Source: Candidatus Sulfotelmatobacter sp.
GTDB taxonomy: Bacteria > Acidobacteriota > Terriglobia > Terriglobales > Acidobacteriaceae
Length of the DNA: 34,737 bases
Reading direction: 5' to 3'
NCBI GenBank assembly: GCA_030041215.1
Contig: JASHOH010000157.1
Location: 1 to 34,737, forward strand
The position numbers and the translations under genes were made by a program. Each line of letters opens with the position of its first letter. Position 1 is the first letter of the stretch. A model generated the notes under the pieces. It searched no databases. It saw nothing but the letters and a program-made list of their open reading frames with translations, and was not told where the DNA came from. Positions 16,090-24,590 of this stretch are shown here, one piece after another.

Positions 16090-17349
16090 ATGATTGACAC
16101 CGAGGTCCAACCCAAACCAGCAATCAGCCGGGAACAGTCGGAGCCGTTTTCATCCGATTCCGAGATTTCACTGCTGGATTTCCTGATCCTGCTCCTGGAA
16201 CGCACGCGTTTTATTGCTGGGTTTGTTCTCGGCGCGGCGGCACTTTCGACCATCGTCGCTTTCCTGTTGCCCGTCCGGTATGAGGGAAAGATCCTGCTCC
16301 TTCCGCCAGCCCAGAACTCATCGTTAGGTACGGCACTGATGGGACAACTTGGAAATTTGGGAGCGCTCGGATCTTTGGCTTCGCTGGCCGGCGGCAGTCT
16401 GGGCATCAAAAATCCGGCCGATATGTATGTTTCTTTATTGACCAGCCGCACAGTTGAAGATGCAATGATCCATCGTTTTGGTCTGATGCAGGAATATCAG
16501 GAAAAACGAATGGTCGACGCCCGGAAGGAACTGGAGCGCCGTACCACGGTCACCGCTGGGACGAAGGATGGGCTGATCCGGCTTACCATCGAAGACCGGG
16601 ATCCGAAGCGCGCGGCAGAATTAGCCAATGGCTACGTGGAAGAATTCCGGAAGCTTTCCGAGTCGCTGGCTATCACCGAGGCCCAACGTCGACGACTGTT
16701 CTTCCAGCAGCAAGTGGAACTGACCAAGAGTGAACTCACTAAGGCTGAGAATGCCATGACGCAGACGCAACAAACGACCGGCGTCTTAGAGATTACCAGT
16801 CAGGCGCGGGCTCTAATCGAATCAGCGGCCATTCTGCGCGCCCAGGTGGCGGCCAAGCAGGTGCAGATCGAAGGTATGCGATCATTCGCTGCGGAAGACA
16901 ATCCCGAGCTCAAGTTGGCGAAGCAGGAATTGGCTGCGCTGCAATCACAATTGCAGCGCGTGGCAGGATCTGAGCAGGATCCCGGGTCGGACATAAATCT
17001 TTCAAAGGGCCGCGTAACGCAAGCGGGCATGGAGTACTTGCGTCGGTATCGCGAGTTGAAGTATCAAGAGACTGTTTTCATGCTGTTGGCAAAGGAGTTC
17101 GAAATCGCCAAACTTGACGAGGCTCGGGAAGGCTCGATTATTCAGGTCGTGGATTCAGCCGTGCCTCCGGACAAGAAGTCTTCCCCGCATCGACTGCTGA
17201 TTATGATCGCTTCTACCGTATTATCTGTATTTCTAGCTATGCTCTGGATTGGGCTGCCACGGCGCATTGCGCTTGCTTCTGAGCTGCCGGAGAATCAACA
17301 CCGCATCCAGATAATAAACGACCTGTGGAGACACCCTAGAAATATCTAA
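16090..17349 (+). CDS. Wzz-family polysaccharide chain-length determinant (no kinase domain)
   Basis: 419 aa from the ATG at 16090; a TTG two codons earlier is also possible. The layout is that of polysaccharide co-polymerases: cytoplasmic N-terminus with SLLDFLILLLERTRF, first membrane helix (~38-62, ending FLLPVRYEG), and a large periplasmic part. The latter has NPADMYVSLLTSRTVEDAMI and heptad-rich coiled coils (~200-330). Before the second helix (~370-392) is the proline-containing segment VVDSAVPPDKKSSPH, matching the conserved PxxP region. It stops shortly after the second helix, with no Walker motif and no tyrosine cluster, so it is a Wzz-like rather than Wzc-like protein. It should set polymer length together with the Wzy protein (26516-27871). 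Confidence 0.9.
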   Translation: MIDTEVQPKPAISREQSEPFSSDSEISLLDFLILLLERTRFIAGFVLGAAALSTIVAFLLPVRYEGKILLLPPAQNSSLGTALMGQLGNLGALGSLASLAGGSLGIKNPADMYVSLLTSRTVEDAMIHRFGLMQEYQEKRMVDARKELERRTTVTAGTKDGLIRLTIEDRDPKRAAELANGYVEEFRKLSESLAITEAQRRRLFFQQQVELTKSELTKAENAMTQTQQTTGVLEITSQARALIESAAILRAQVAAKQVQIEGMRSFAAEDNPELKLAKQELAALQSQLQRVAGSEQDPGSDINLSKGRVTQAGMEYLRRYRELKYQETVFMLLAKEFEIAKLDEAREGSIIQVVDSAVPPDKKSSPHRLLIMIASTVLSVFLAMLWIGLPRRIALASELPENQHRIQIINDLWRHPRNI

Positions 17350-17511
17350 GCAACTCTCCCGGGCGCGGGTTATGATGGAGAGCAGCTTATGCATGGTGCA
17401 GTTGCACTGTGGAGGTTGCCAGGAAACAAAGAATGAGGGATTTCAAAAGGATTTTCTAGCAACTTTAGAGCGCAGTTTGAGGGGGGAATCGAAACTACAT
17501 TGATGTGTGCG

Positions 17512-17536
17512 TGTTGGAGTGTTTGAGTGCCCAACA
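17512..17536. other. hairpin just before the radical SAM gene
   Basis: TGTTGG (17512-17517) pairs with CCAACA (17531-17536) over a 13-base loop. It ends five bases before GGAGAAGAG, the likely ribosome site of the gene at 17560, so it could influence translation. The 210-base gap 17350-17559 also holds the palindrome GTGCA-gt-TGCAC near 17400. Confidence 0.3.
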
Positions 17537-17559
17537 ACTTGGAGAAGAGATAGCTAACT

Positions 17560-19113
17560 ATGCGTGTTCTGTTCCTGAATCCACCCTTTCATCCTCGTTT
17601 TTCGCGTGAGCAGCGCAGTCCAGCGGTTACCAAAAGTGGGACCCTCTATTATCCAAAGTGGCTGGCTACGGCAGCTGGAGTCGCGATAAAGCACGGGCAT
17701 AACGTGGATCTGCTCGATGCGCCGGCAGCCGGTTGCTCCGTACAGGCGGTGATTGACCGCATCAACGCCAGAAATATCGAAGCTGCAGTCTGCGATACCT
17801 CGACGCCAAGTATTCTCAATGACGTTAGCGTGGTCGAGTCCCTGCTTGCAGCCAAGCCCTCTCTGCACGTACTGATGGTCGGACGCCACGTCTCGTCTCT
17901 GCCTCGAGAAACGCTCAGCCTGTGCAATGCCCTCGAGGCTGTTGCCATTCGCGAATACGAATACACGGTGCGCGATTGGTTGGAAGCGAAGGCCTGTGGC
18001 GCAGATCTTTCAAGCGTAGATGGGCTGGTGTGGCGGCGCAGAACCGGAGAGATGATCAATAACGCGCCGCGCGCGGCGATAGAAAATCTGGATGAGCTGC
18101 CCTTCGTCACAGAGGGTTACAAGCGCTTTCTGCACACCCGCGATTATTTTTACGGTCACTCGCTGTGGCCTCTCGTGGTTTTCGATACCAGCCGCGGATG
18201 TCCCTATCACTGTTCGTTCTGCGTTTATCCGCAGACCTTCAGCGGACACAAAATGCGCTACCGCTCGGTGGCCAACGTGGCTGATGAGTTTGATTTTGTT
18301 GCGCGGGAAATGCCGGAAGTCAAGACGGTAATGCTGGAGGACGACACTTTCATTATCAGCAAGCCGCGCACCATGGAGCTCGCCAAAGAACTCATCCGCC
18401 GCGGCAACAAGCTGCCTTTCGACGCGAATTGCCGTGCCGACATCGGAGCGGAGTCCGAACTGCTTTCCACTCTGCACAGAGCCGGCGCACGATTGTTTTG
18501 CGTGGGATTTGAAAGCGGCGACGTCGAAGTCATCCATGGCATGAAAAAAAATAACGACGACCGGCGCGATGCAAAGTATCATGAGGAAGCTCACCGCTTT
18601 GTTCGCCACTGCCGCGACGCCGGCATCATGGTGCACGGGTGCTTTATGGTCGGCAACTTGAACGAAACTCCCGCCAGCATGGAAAAAACCCTTCAGTTTG
18701 CCAAAAAGCTCCAACCCGACACTGCGCAGTTTTTCCCGATCATGGTCTATCCCGGAACTACCGCTTACGAAGAGGCAAAGAGGCGCGATTACATTCAGAT
18801 TGAAGATTGGAATGCATGGTTGACCAAAGACGGTCTCCACAACAGCGTCGTCAACCTGCCCAATATTACTCACGAGCAGTTGGTCAGCTTCTGTGACCGG
18901 GCTCGCCGCAGCTTCTATCTGAGCCCGTCGTATATTCTTTACAAACTGAAACAATCGCTGAAGGACCGCCGAGAACTACAACGCAATCTCAAGGGGTTCG
19001 CTACGCTCTCGAAATATCTTCTACGTGGGAGCCAGCATCAGGAGAACCGAGAACCGCAGAGTCAGCCAAGACGCGCGGCCCCGGCGCGGGCGGTCGGCGC
19101 TCACGGAGATTAA
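17560..19113 (+). CDS. B12-binding-type radical SAM protein (class B-like)
   Basis: 517 aa, ATG start with GGAGAAGAG upstream. The N-terminal ~150 residues match the cobalamin-binding Rossmann domain of this family (MRVLFLNPPFHPRF; YYPKWLATAAGVAIKHGHNVDLLDAP), though I see no DxHxxG base-off histidine motif. The radical SAM core starts at DTSRGCPYHCSFC: C214, C218 and C221 hold the 4Fe-4S cluster that cleaves S-adenosylmethionine. Conserved core elements follow (VMLEDDTFIIS; FDANCRADIGAES; CVGFESGDVEVIHGMKK). Relatives include methylases such as the hopanoid enzymes, BchE-type cyclases and many uncharacterised enzymes. The gene is followed after 8 bases by a GT2 glycosyltransferase, so they are likely co-expressed and it may modify a sugar, lipid carrier or glycan (inference). 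The C-terminal 35 residues are basic and disordered. Confidence 0.9.
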   Translation: MRVLFLNPPFHPRFSREQRSPAVTKSGTLYYPKWLATAAGVAIKHGHNVDLLDAPAAGCSVQAVIDRINARNIEAAVCDTSTPSILNDVSVVESLLAAKPSLHVLMVGRHVSSLPRETLSLCNALEAVAIREYEYTVRDWLEAKACGADLSSVDGLVWRRRTGEMINNAPRAAIENLDELPFVTEGYKRFLHTRDYFYGHSLWPLVVFDTSRGCPYHCSFCVYPQTFSGHKMRYRSVANVADEFDFVAREMPEVKTVMLEDDTFIISKPRTMELAKELIRRGNKLPFDANCRADIGAESELLSTLHRAGARLFCVGFESGDVEVIHGMKKNNDDRRDAKYHEEAHRFVRHCRDAGIMVHGCFMVGNLNETPASMEKTLQFAKKLQPDTAQFFPIMVYPGTTAYEEAKRRDYIQIEDWNAWLTKDGLHNSVVNLPNITHEQLVSFCDRARRSFYLSPSYILYKLKQSLKDRRELQRNLKGFATLSKYLLRGSQHQENREPQSQPRRAAPARAVGAHGD

Positions 19114-19121
19114 GCCATCTC

Positions 19122-20213
19122 ATGCAGATGCGTACCCGGGCTATTCCTCGTAGCTCACTGAATACACCAGGGGGATCGATTTTCGACGTTCCAGTATCTG
19201 TAATCATTCCAACGTTCAATGGCGGCTCGCGCATCGGGAATTGCCTGACTGCCCTTCTGCCGCAAACGGAGTTGCGGAAGGCCGAGATTCTCGTCGTTAA
19301 TGACGGCTCTACTGACAACACGGTAGATGTGGTCCTACGTTATCCTTCAGTTCGTCTCGTCAACCAAGCGAATGGGGGACCAGCCAAGGCTCGAAACCGG
19401 GGGGCGGCAGAGGCCTCCGGGAACATGATTTTATTTACGGATGACGATTGCGTTCCGACGCCGGGCTGGCTGGACGCCATGCTTGCGCCATTTGAGGATC
19501 CACAGATAGTTGCGACAAAGGGAGCATATCGCACTCGCCAGAAAAGCCTGGTCGCCCGTTTCGTGCAGATCGAGTACGAAGACCGCTACCGTTTAATGGT
19601 AGCGTTTCCCCTCATAGATTTCGTCGATACCTACTCCGCCGCGTTTCGGCGTGACCGATTCCTCGAAATGGGAGGTTACGATACTTCATTTCCCGTAGCC
19701 TGCGCGGAGGATGTGGAACTTTCGTATCGTATGTCAGCGCGCAGTTGGAAGATGAAGTTTGTCCCAGAGGCGATCGTTTATCATACTCACCCTGATACTC
19801 TCGCCACTTATCTCAGGAAGAAATACAAGTTCGCTTTCTGGCGCATGCTTGCCATCCGGAAGAACCCGGAAAAGGCGATTAAGGACACGCATACTCCACA
19901 GCTTATGAAGCTCCAGCTTTTGTTCGTGCCGGTATTGTTGCTCGGCTTGATCATTGACCTGACGCTTCGTCCGCAGCTGCCGATGTCAGCGCTGGTGCTG
20001 TGTCTCTTTCTGGTCTCCACGCTGGCTTTTGCGGTGCGAGCGGCTTCAAAGGATCTGATTGTCGGGCTTCTTTCACCGCTGTTGTTGGCACTCCGCGCCT
20101 GCGCACAGTTACTTGGTGTTGCAGCCGGAACGCTGTTCGCTGGGCGCCAGTTCCCGGTGTCAGGCCCAGTAAACGTCAGGTCAAATACGGGAAAAACAGG
20201 ACCGCGAAGCTGA
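19122..20213 (+). CDS. GT2-family membrane glycosyltransferase
   Basis: 363 aa, ATG start 8 bases after the radical SAM gene. The GT-A fold is clear: VPVSVIIPTFNGGSRIG (~25-40), VVNDGSTDNT for nucleotide binding, FTDDDCVP as the DxD motif (~105-112), and CAEDVELSYRM as the catalytic-acid region. The last ~100 residues form three membrane segments (LLFVPVLLLGLIIDLTL; ALVLCLFLVSTLAFAV; LLSPLLLALRACAQLLGV), placing the enzyme at the cytoplasmic face of the inner membrane. It should add one sugar to the lipid-linked repeat unit; donor and linkage cannot be told. Its stop faces the convergent second glycosylphosphotransferase, 19 bases away. Confidence 0.92.
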   Translation: MQMRTRAIPRSSLNTPGGSIFDVPVSVIIPTFNGGSRIGNCLTALLPQTELRKAEILVVNDGSTDNTVDVVLRYPSVRLVNQANGGPAKARNRGAAEASGNMILFTDDDCVPTPGWLDAMLAPFEDPQIVATKGAYRTRQKSLVARFVQIEYEDRYRLMVAFPLIDFVDTYSAAFRRDRFLEMGGYDTSFPVACAEDVELSYRMSARSWKMKFVPEAIVYHTHPDTLATYLRKKYKFAFWRMLAIRKNPEKAIKDTHTPQLMKLQLLFVPVLLLGLIIDLTLRPQLPMSALVLCLFLVSTLAFAVRAASKDLIVGLLSPLLLALRACAQLLGVAAGTLFAGRQFPVSGPVNVRSNTGKTGPRS

Positions 20214-20232
20214 GATCGGCTGCCTGCGTTTT

Positions 20233-21627
20233 TCAGTAGGCATTCCTGCTATTGAACATCGAGAACATTGTCATTATGATGATCTGGAGATCGAAGGTCA
20301 GGCTCCAGTTGCGTAGATAGTACAAGTCATATTCCACGCGCTTGGCGATTGAAGTATCGCCGCGCCAACCGTTTACCTGCGCCCAGCCTGTGATTCCCAC
20401 TTTGAACATGTGGCGAGCGTTATAGCGCTCAAATTGCTCCAGGAAGGTCTCGACGAAATAAGGGCGCTCGGGGCGCGGACCGACAACGCTCATGTCTCCC
20501 ATAAGAACATTGATAAATTGGGGCAACTCATCCAGGTTCCACTTGCGCAGCAGAGCGCCGACAGCAGTTCGCCGTGGGTCCTTTGGCGATGTCCAACGTG
20601 TGTCTGCTTCTTCCCTGCTCCCCTGCTTCATCGTGCGAAACTTGATCATGTGGAAGACGCGGCCATTGAGACCGACGCGATCCTGGACAAAGAATATGGG
20701 ACCTCGACTGGTCAGCTTTATAGCGATCGCGGCGGTAAAGGTGACAGGCAGGCTGAGTATTAAAAACAGTATCGAGAAAACAACGTCAAATATGCGCTTT
20801 TGAAAGAGGTATGAGCCACTTTCTGCCAGGGTCGAGCGGAGATCGAGCATGTGCATGCCGCCCAGATCAATGAGCCGGTCACGCACTCCGACATTGTCTC
20901 CCAGGTCGACAATTACTCGTATTGGCGCACAGAGTTTTTCCAGATAGGGCATTACTTTTTGCACGTCTGCCAGTCGAGGGGCCGGAAGAGCAATGATGAC
21001 GTCACTAATGGAATGCCCGTTTGAGAACGTTGGGATCGCATTCACTTCGTGCACTGGGCCTTCCACAGCGACCTTCTGATCCGGCAGCCGCACGAAGCCA
21101 ACAACTCGACAGGGAAGAACCTCGCCCTGTTCCAGTGAAAGAGCAGCGCGGCGAGCAAACTGGTCTGTTCCTACCATCAGAATCTTGGCCGCTTTTCGGT
21201 CCTTCTTACGCAGGAACTCGAGAAACACTCGAAAAACAACTCTCGTGATGGTTGCATAAACGAAGAGCGCGCAGGCGCTCAGGCCTATAACGAGCCGCGA
21301 ATAGCTCGCTCCTCGATAGAGAAATCCAACCGCCATTACCACGGCGTAGGTGAAGGCCATCGCTTCCAACAGGCGGCGGCTCTTCCCGGAGGGAGCGTAA
21401 AGCTGCTCAACATTCCAAAGCCCCGCTTCTTCCGCCACGATCGCCCAGAGAATGGTGGTCAACAACAAAACGCCCCAATACGATGGGAGTCCGGAAGGAG
21501 GTTGCCGCGAGAAAAAGAAATTAATGCCGAACCGAATTCTAACGGCAGTGAAATAGGCGAGGACGGGAAGCAGCAACGTTAAAATTCTGAGGTAAAGCCG
21601 TACGAAACTAAGGCGACTGCGAATCAT
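20233..21627 (-). CDS. polyprenyl glycosylphosphotransferase (WbaP/WcaJ type), copy 2
   Basis: 464 aa, ATG at 21627. Same fold and length as the product of 11530-12927: four N-terminal helices, Rossmann-like middle (KILMVGTDQFARRAALSLEQ), then the catalytic domain with KFRTM, NLDELPQFINVLMGDMS, VGPRPERP and GITGWAQVNG. Identity with copy 1 is strongest at both ends and lowest in the middle region (residues ~150-240). Each copy should begin a repeat unit on undecaprenyl phosphate. Having two in one locus suggests either two polymers, two alternative first sugars, or redundancy after duplication. It is divergent from the SLBB export gene, with a 267-base shared upstream region carrying hairpins. 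Confidence 0.95.
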   Translation of the reverse strand: MIRSRLSFVRLYLRILTLLLPVLAYFTAVRIRFGINFFFSRQPPSGLPSYWGVLLLTTILWAIVAEEAGLWNVEQLYAPSGKSRRLLEAMAFTYAVVMAVGFLYRGASYSRLVIGLSACALFVYATITRVVFRVFLEFLRKKDRKAAKILMVGTDQFARRAALSLEQGEVLPCRVVGFVRLPDQKVAVEGPVHEVNAIPTFSNGHSISDVIIALPAPRLADVQKVMPYLEKLCAPIRVIVDLGDNVGVRDRLIDLGGMHMLDLRSTLAESGSYLFQKRIFDVVFSILFLILSLPVTFTAAIAIKLTSRGPIFFVQDRVGLNGRVFHMIKFRTMKQGSREEADTRWTSPKDPRRTAVGALLRKWNLDELPQFINVLMGDMSVVGPRPERPYFVETFLEQFERYNARHMFKVGITGWAQVNGWRGDTSIAKRVEYDLYYLRNWSLTFDLQIIIMTMFSMFNSRNAY

Positions 21628-21727
21628 GCTTACGCTATCGATTCAAAAACCGATGAAAGTCATACTTCACATAGCCAGTTTGGTAGCCCCCGTTTCACAT
21701 TCGTCACCGGACAAAAACAACCCTCAC

Positions 21728-21753
21728 GGGGCGGCCTTCATAATGGCCTCCCC
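21728..21753. other. GC-rich inverted repeat in divergent promoter region
   Basis: GGGG-c-GGCC (21728-21736) faces GGCC-t-CCCC (21745-21753) across an 8-base AT-rich loop (ttcataat). The two 4-base stem blocks are separated by a single mismatch. It lies between the divergent genes starting at 21627 (minus) and 21895 (plus), where a shared operator would sit. Confidence 0.4.
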
Positions 21754-21835
21754 TGAATCGAGGTTCCGGCTGAGTCTTAGCTCCTGTCGCTGTGCATTAA
21801 CAAATAGCACTTGAATCCTGACAAATCAAGAGAAA

Positions 21836-21871
21836 TGGGGAAACCCAGTGTTTGAACAGACACTGCTGGGG
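21836..21871 (+). promoter_or_regulatory. structured leader of the SLBB export gene
   Basis: TGGG-GAAA-CCCA (21836-21847) would fold as a GNRA-capped hairpin. It competes with a second one: CAGTGT (21846-21851) pairs with ACACTG (21860-21865) over an 8-base loop, and the outer CC (21844-21845) can pair with the GGGG at 21868-21871 past a small bulge. The likely ribosome site AAGG follows before the ATG at 21895. No known riboswitch class was recognised. Confidence 0.4.
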
Positions 21872-21894
21872 AAAGGATGCAAGCTTAAGGTAGA

Positions 21895-24555
21895 ATGGCA
21901 AATAAGAAATGCAGACTCAGTAGCAATACAGATTTCCCACGACTCATGCAAAAGTCATTTTTCCTTGTGTCCACCGTCTTTTTATGTGCCGCAATGTGTT
22001 TCTCGCAAACGGATATCTTGTCGCAAGGGACGCCCTCGCAGACCAACCTTCCTGATTGCTCTGACCCCTCAATGGCGGGAACACCACAATGTGTCGCGGC
22101 GCAAACTCAGGCAGGTGGCGCCACGCAGGGGCGCGAGGCATCGTCCGCGCTGCCCACGCGCACGCCTGTGCTGACTACGGCGGGAGGAGTTGACCAGGAT
22201 CGGTTCGCCCCTCTTGTTTCTCCGAAAAACCCGTCGGAACTGGCTCAACCCGGACAGCCGGCGCATCCCGAAACCGAGTTCGAACAGATGGTTGCCGATA
22301 CCGTGGGCCATCCCCTGCCTTTGTTTGGCCAGTCGTTATTTCTGCAGCCTCCAAGCACATTTTCTCCAGTGGATTGGATGCAGGTTCCAAGCGACTACGT
22401 GATCGGACCTGGGGATGAGTTGCAGATCAAGATTTGGGGTCAGGTGCAGGCAAGCCTGCGCGTCATTGTAGATCGTTCCGGTCAGATTTATGTCCCTCAG
22501 GTAGGGCAGATTGCAGTCGCCGGCATTCATTATGGCGATTTGGAAGACCATTTAAAGAGTGAGATTTCCAAGTCATTCAAGAATTTCAATCTGACGGTGA
22601 ACATCGGTCGGCTTCGTTCCATTCAAATTCTGGTCGTGGGCGAGGCACGCTATCCCGGCACCTACACCATCAGTTCGCTTAGCACGCTGGTGAATGCAAT
22701 TTTCGCCTCTGGCGGTCCGGCGCCGCAAGGGTCGCTGCGCCATATCGAAGTCAGGCGCGACGGGGCGACGATCAGTGATTTCGATTTTTACGATCTGCTG
22801 ATTAAGGGCGACAAATCCAAAGATGTGCGCCTCCGATCCGGCGACGTACTTTATTTTCCTCACGTGGGTCCGCTGGTAGCAATTTCAGGTTCGGTGAACA
22901 CGCCCGCCATTTACGAGATAAAAGAGAATTCCACCTTAGACGATCTGATTCAAATTGCCGGTGATTTGAGCACGCTGGCCGATATCAACAAAATCACCAT
23001 CGAACGCGTTGTAGACCACAACGCCCGAAAAACCTTGGAGTTTCCCTACGACGATCAATCGCGCGCAGAACCGCTGAAGGATGGCGACATCGTCCGGGTT
23101 TTTTCCATCGTGCCACGCTATGTCGACACGGTTACATTGCGCGGTAACGTTGCCAATCCGGGCCGCTATCCGTGGAAGCCGGGCATGCGGATTCACGACC
23201 TGATCCCGGATGCACAGGCGTTGCTTACCCGGGGCTATTGGCGCTATCGGGCCGAGATGGTAAGCGGCCGCGCGACAGAATATCCCATTCCCGCCCCGCT
23301 ACCGCCAGCGAGCAACCGTCTAGAAAACGCACAACCACCGTCGGTCACAACTTTGCCCACCGGCGAGAAGTCAGCCACCAACCCTCAAAGTCCAGGCGTG
23401 ACTAACAATAACCCTGAGTTTTTACCTCAAGGTGTTTCTCCAAATGCGGCGGATTCTCTTTACGCCGGAGAAGCACAAGGTCTTTCCGGTAACGTATCAC
23501 CGGCATCCCGCCCTTCGGCTGCCACTCAGCAGCCTTCGCTGGCGCCAGGCAATTATCCATACCGTACGCCGGCCAGGAATATTGTCGATGATGTGCGGCG
23601 CTCTGCTCCAGAAATCAATTGGGACTACGCCATCATTCAACGGGTAAATCCACAGGATCTTTCTTCCAGGCTTCTTTGGTTCAGTCCGCGAAAGACAATC
23701 ATTGAAAAAGACGAGGCTACCAACCTTGAGTTGCAGCCGGGCGACATCGTAACCATCTTTTCCCAGCGGGATATCAGCGTGCCGCAGGCGGACCGCTCAC
23801 AGTACGTGATGGTTGAAGGCGAAGTGATGCGCCCCGGCGTTTACAAGCTTGAGACCAACGAAACGCTTCGCTCGATCTTGCAGCGCAGCGGCGGACTCAC
23901 GCCCAATGCCTACGTCTACGGATCGCAGCTTACTCGCGAGTCAGCACGGCTGGACCAGCAGAGGAGCCTGGACGAACTGACTCGCACTATGGAAGTGCAA
24001 GCCCGGCAGTCGGCTCTGTCCGTCGCGGCGTTCGCCAACCCTGGAGATTTGCCGCAAATGCTGGCAGCGCAGCAAGCGATCATCAATGCACTGCGTAGCG
24101 AACGCGCCACGGGACGCGTCGCACTTGAGGTCCGGCCCAAAGACAAAAGCATCTCGGATTTCCCTAACCTGGTGATGGAAGACGGCGACCGGCTGGTCAT
24201 TCCCCACACTCCGTCGACTGTTTCTGTGGTGGGAGACGTCTACAACCCCGGATCATTCGCTTTTGAGCCGCAGAACAATGTGGGGGCATATCTTGAGATT
24301 GCCGGCAAGGGCAAACCGCAATCTGACCTGAAGCACGCCTTTGTGCTGCGCGCCAACGGAGTGGTGGTCGCGGCCAATAACGTGAATGGCCTGTTCACGG
24401 GATCGAGATTTTACCGCCTTCACATGTACCCGGGCGACCAGATCGTGGTGCCCTACAAACTTCCTACCGGGGCCTTCATCCGCGCTCTGCGCGACTGGAC
24501 GCAAATCAGTGGACAACTGGCTCTGACGGCAGCGGCGCTGGCGGTGGTCAAGTAA
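21895..24555 (+). CDS. SLBB-domain polysaccharide export protein (Wza-like, long form)
   Basis: 886 aa, more than twice the length of Wza. The ATG at 21895 has AAGG upstream; an alternative ATG at 21946 starts directly at the signal peptide (MQKSFFLVSTVFLCAAMCFS). I see no clear lipobox. After a Pro/Gln-rich region, the Poly_export domain begins at D167 (DYVIGPGDELQIKIWG). It is followed by SLBB repeats (ILVVGEARYPGTYTIS; VAISGSVNTPAIYEI; VTLRGNVANPGRYPW). A second low-complexity linker (~460-550) precedes more SLBB units (VMVEGEVMRPGVYKL; VSVVGDVYNPGSFAF). A final hydrophobic helix (LALTAAALAVV) closes it. It should form the export channel across the periplasm and outer membrane for the polymer made by this locus. 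Confidence 0.93.
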   Translation: MANKKCRLSSNTDFPRLMQKSFFLVSTVFLCAAMCFSQTDILSQGTPSQTNLPDCSDPSMAGTPQCVAAQTQAGGATQGREASSALPTRTPVLTTAGGVDQDRFAPLVSPKNPSELAQPGQPAHPETEFEQMVADTVGHPLPLFGQSLFLQPPSTFSPVDWMQVPSDYVIGPGDELQIKIWGQVQASLRVIVDRSGQIYVPQVGQIAVAGIHYGDLEDHLKSEISKSFKNFNLTVNIGRLRSIQILVVGEARYPGTYTISSLSTLVNAIFASGGPAPQGSLRHIEVRRDGATISDFDFYDLLIKGDKSKDVRLRSGDVLYFPHVGPLVAISGSVNTPAIYEIKENSTLDDLIQIAGDLSTLADINKITIERVVDHNARKTLEFPYDDQSRAEPLKDGDIVRVFSIVPRYVDTVTLRGNVANPGRYPWKPGMRIHDLIPDAQALLTRGYWRYRAEMVSGRATEYPIPAPLPPASNRLENAQPPSVTTLPTGEKSATNPQSPGVTNNNPEFLPQGVSPNAADSLYAGEAQGLSGNVSPASRPSAATQQPSLAPGNYPYRTPARNIVDDVRRSAPEINWDYAIIQRVNPQDLSSRLLWFSPRKTIIEKDEATNLELQPGDIVTIFSQRDISVPQADRSQYVMVEGEVMRPGVYKLETNETLRSILQRSGGLTPNAYVYGSQLTRESARLDQQRSLDELTRTMEVQARQSALSVAAFANPGDLPQMLAAQQAIINALRSERATGRVALEVRPKDKSISDFPNLVMEDGDRLVIPHTPSTVSVVGDVYNPGSFAFEPQNNVGAYLEIAGKGKPQSDLKHAFVLRANGVVVAANNVNGLFTGSRFYRLHMYPGDQIVVPYKLPTGAFIRALRDWTQISGQLALTAAALAVVK

Positions 24556-24590
24556 ACAGCCATGAAACGAAGGGCAGTTATCTTATCGTT

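Noticed and set aside
18010-18954. 314-codon minus-strand frame
   Set aside because: Antisense shadow of the radical SAM gene, which has all cluster cysteines.
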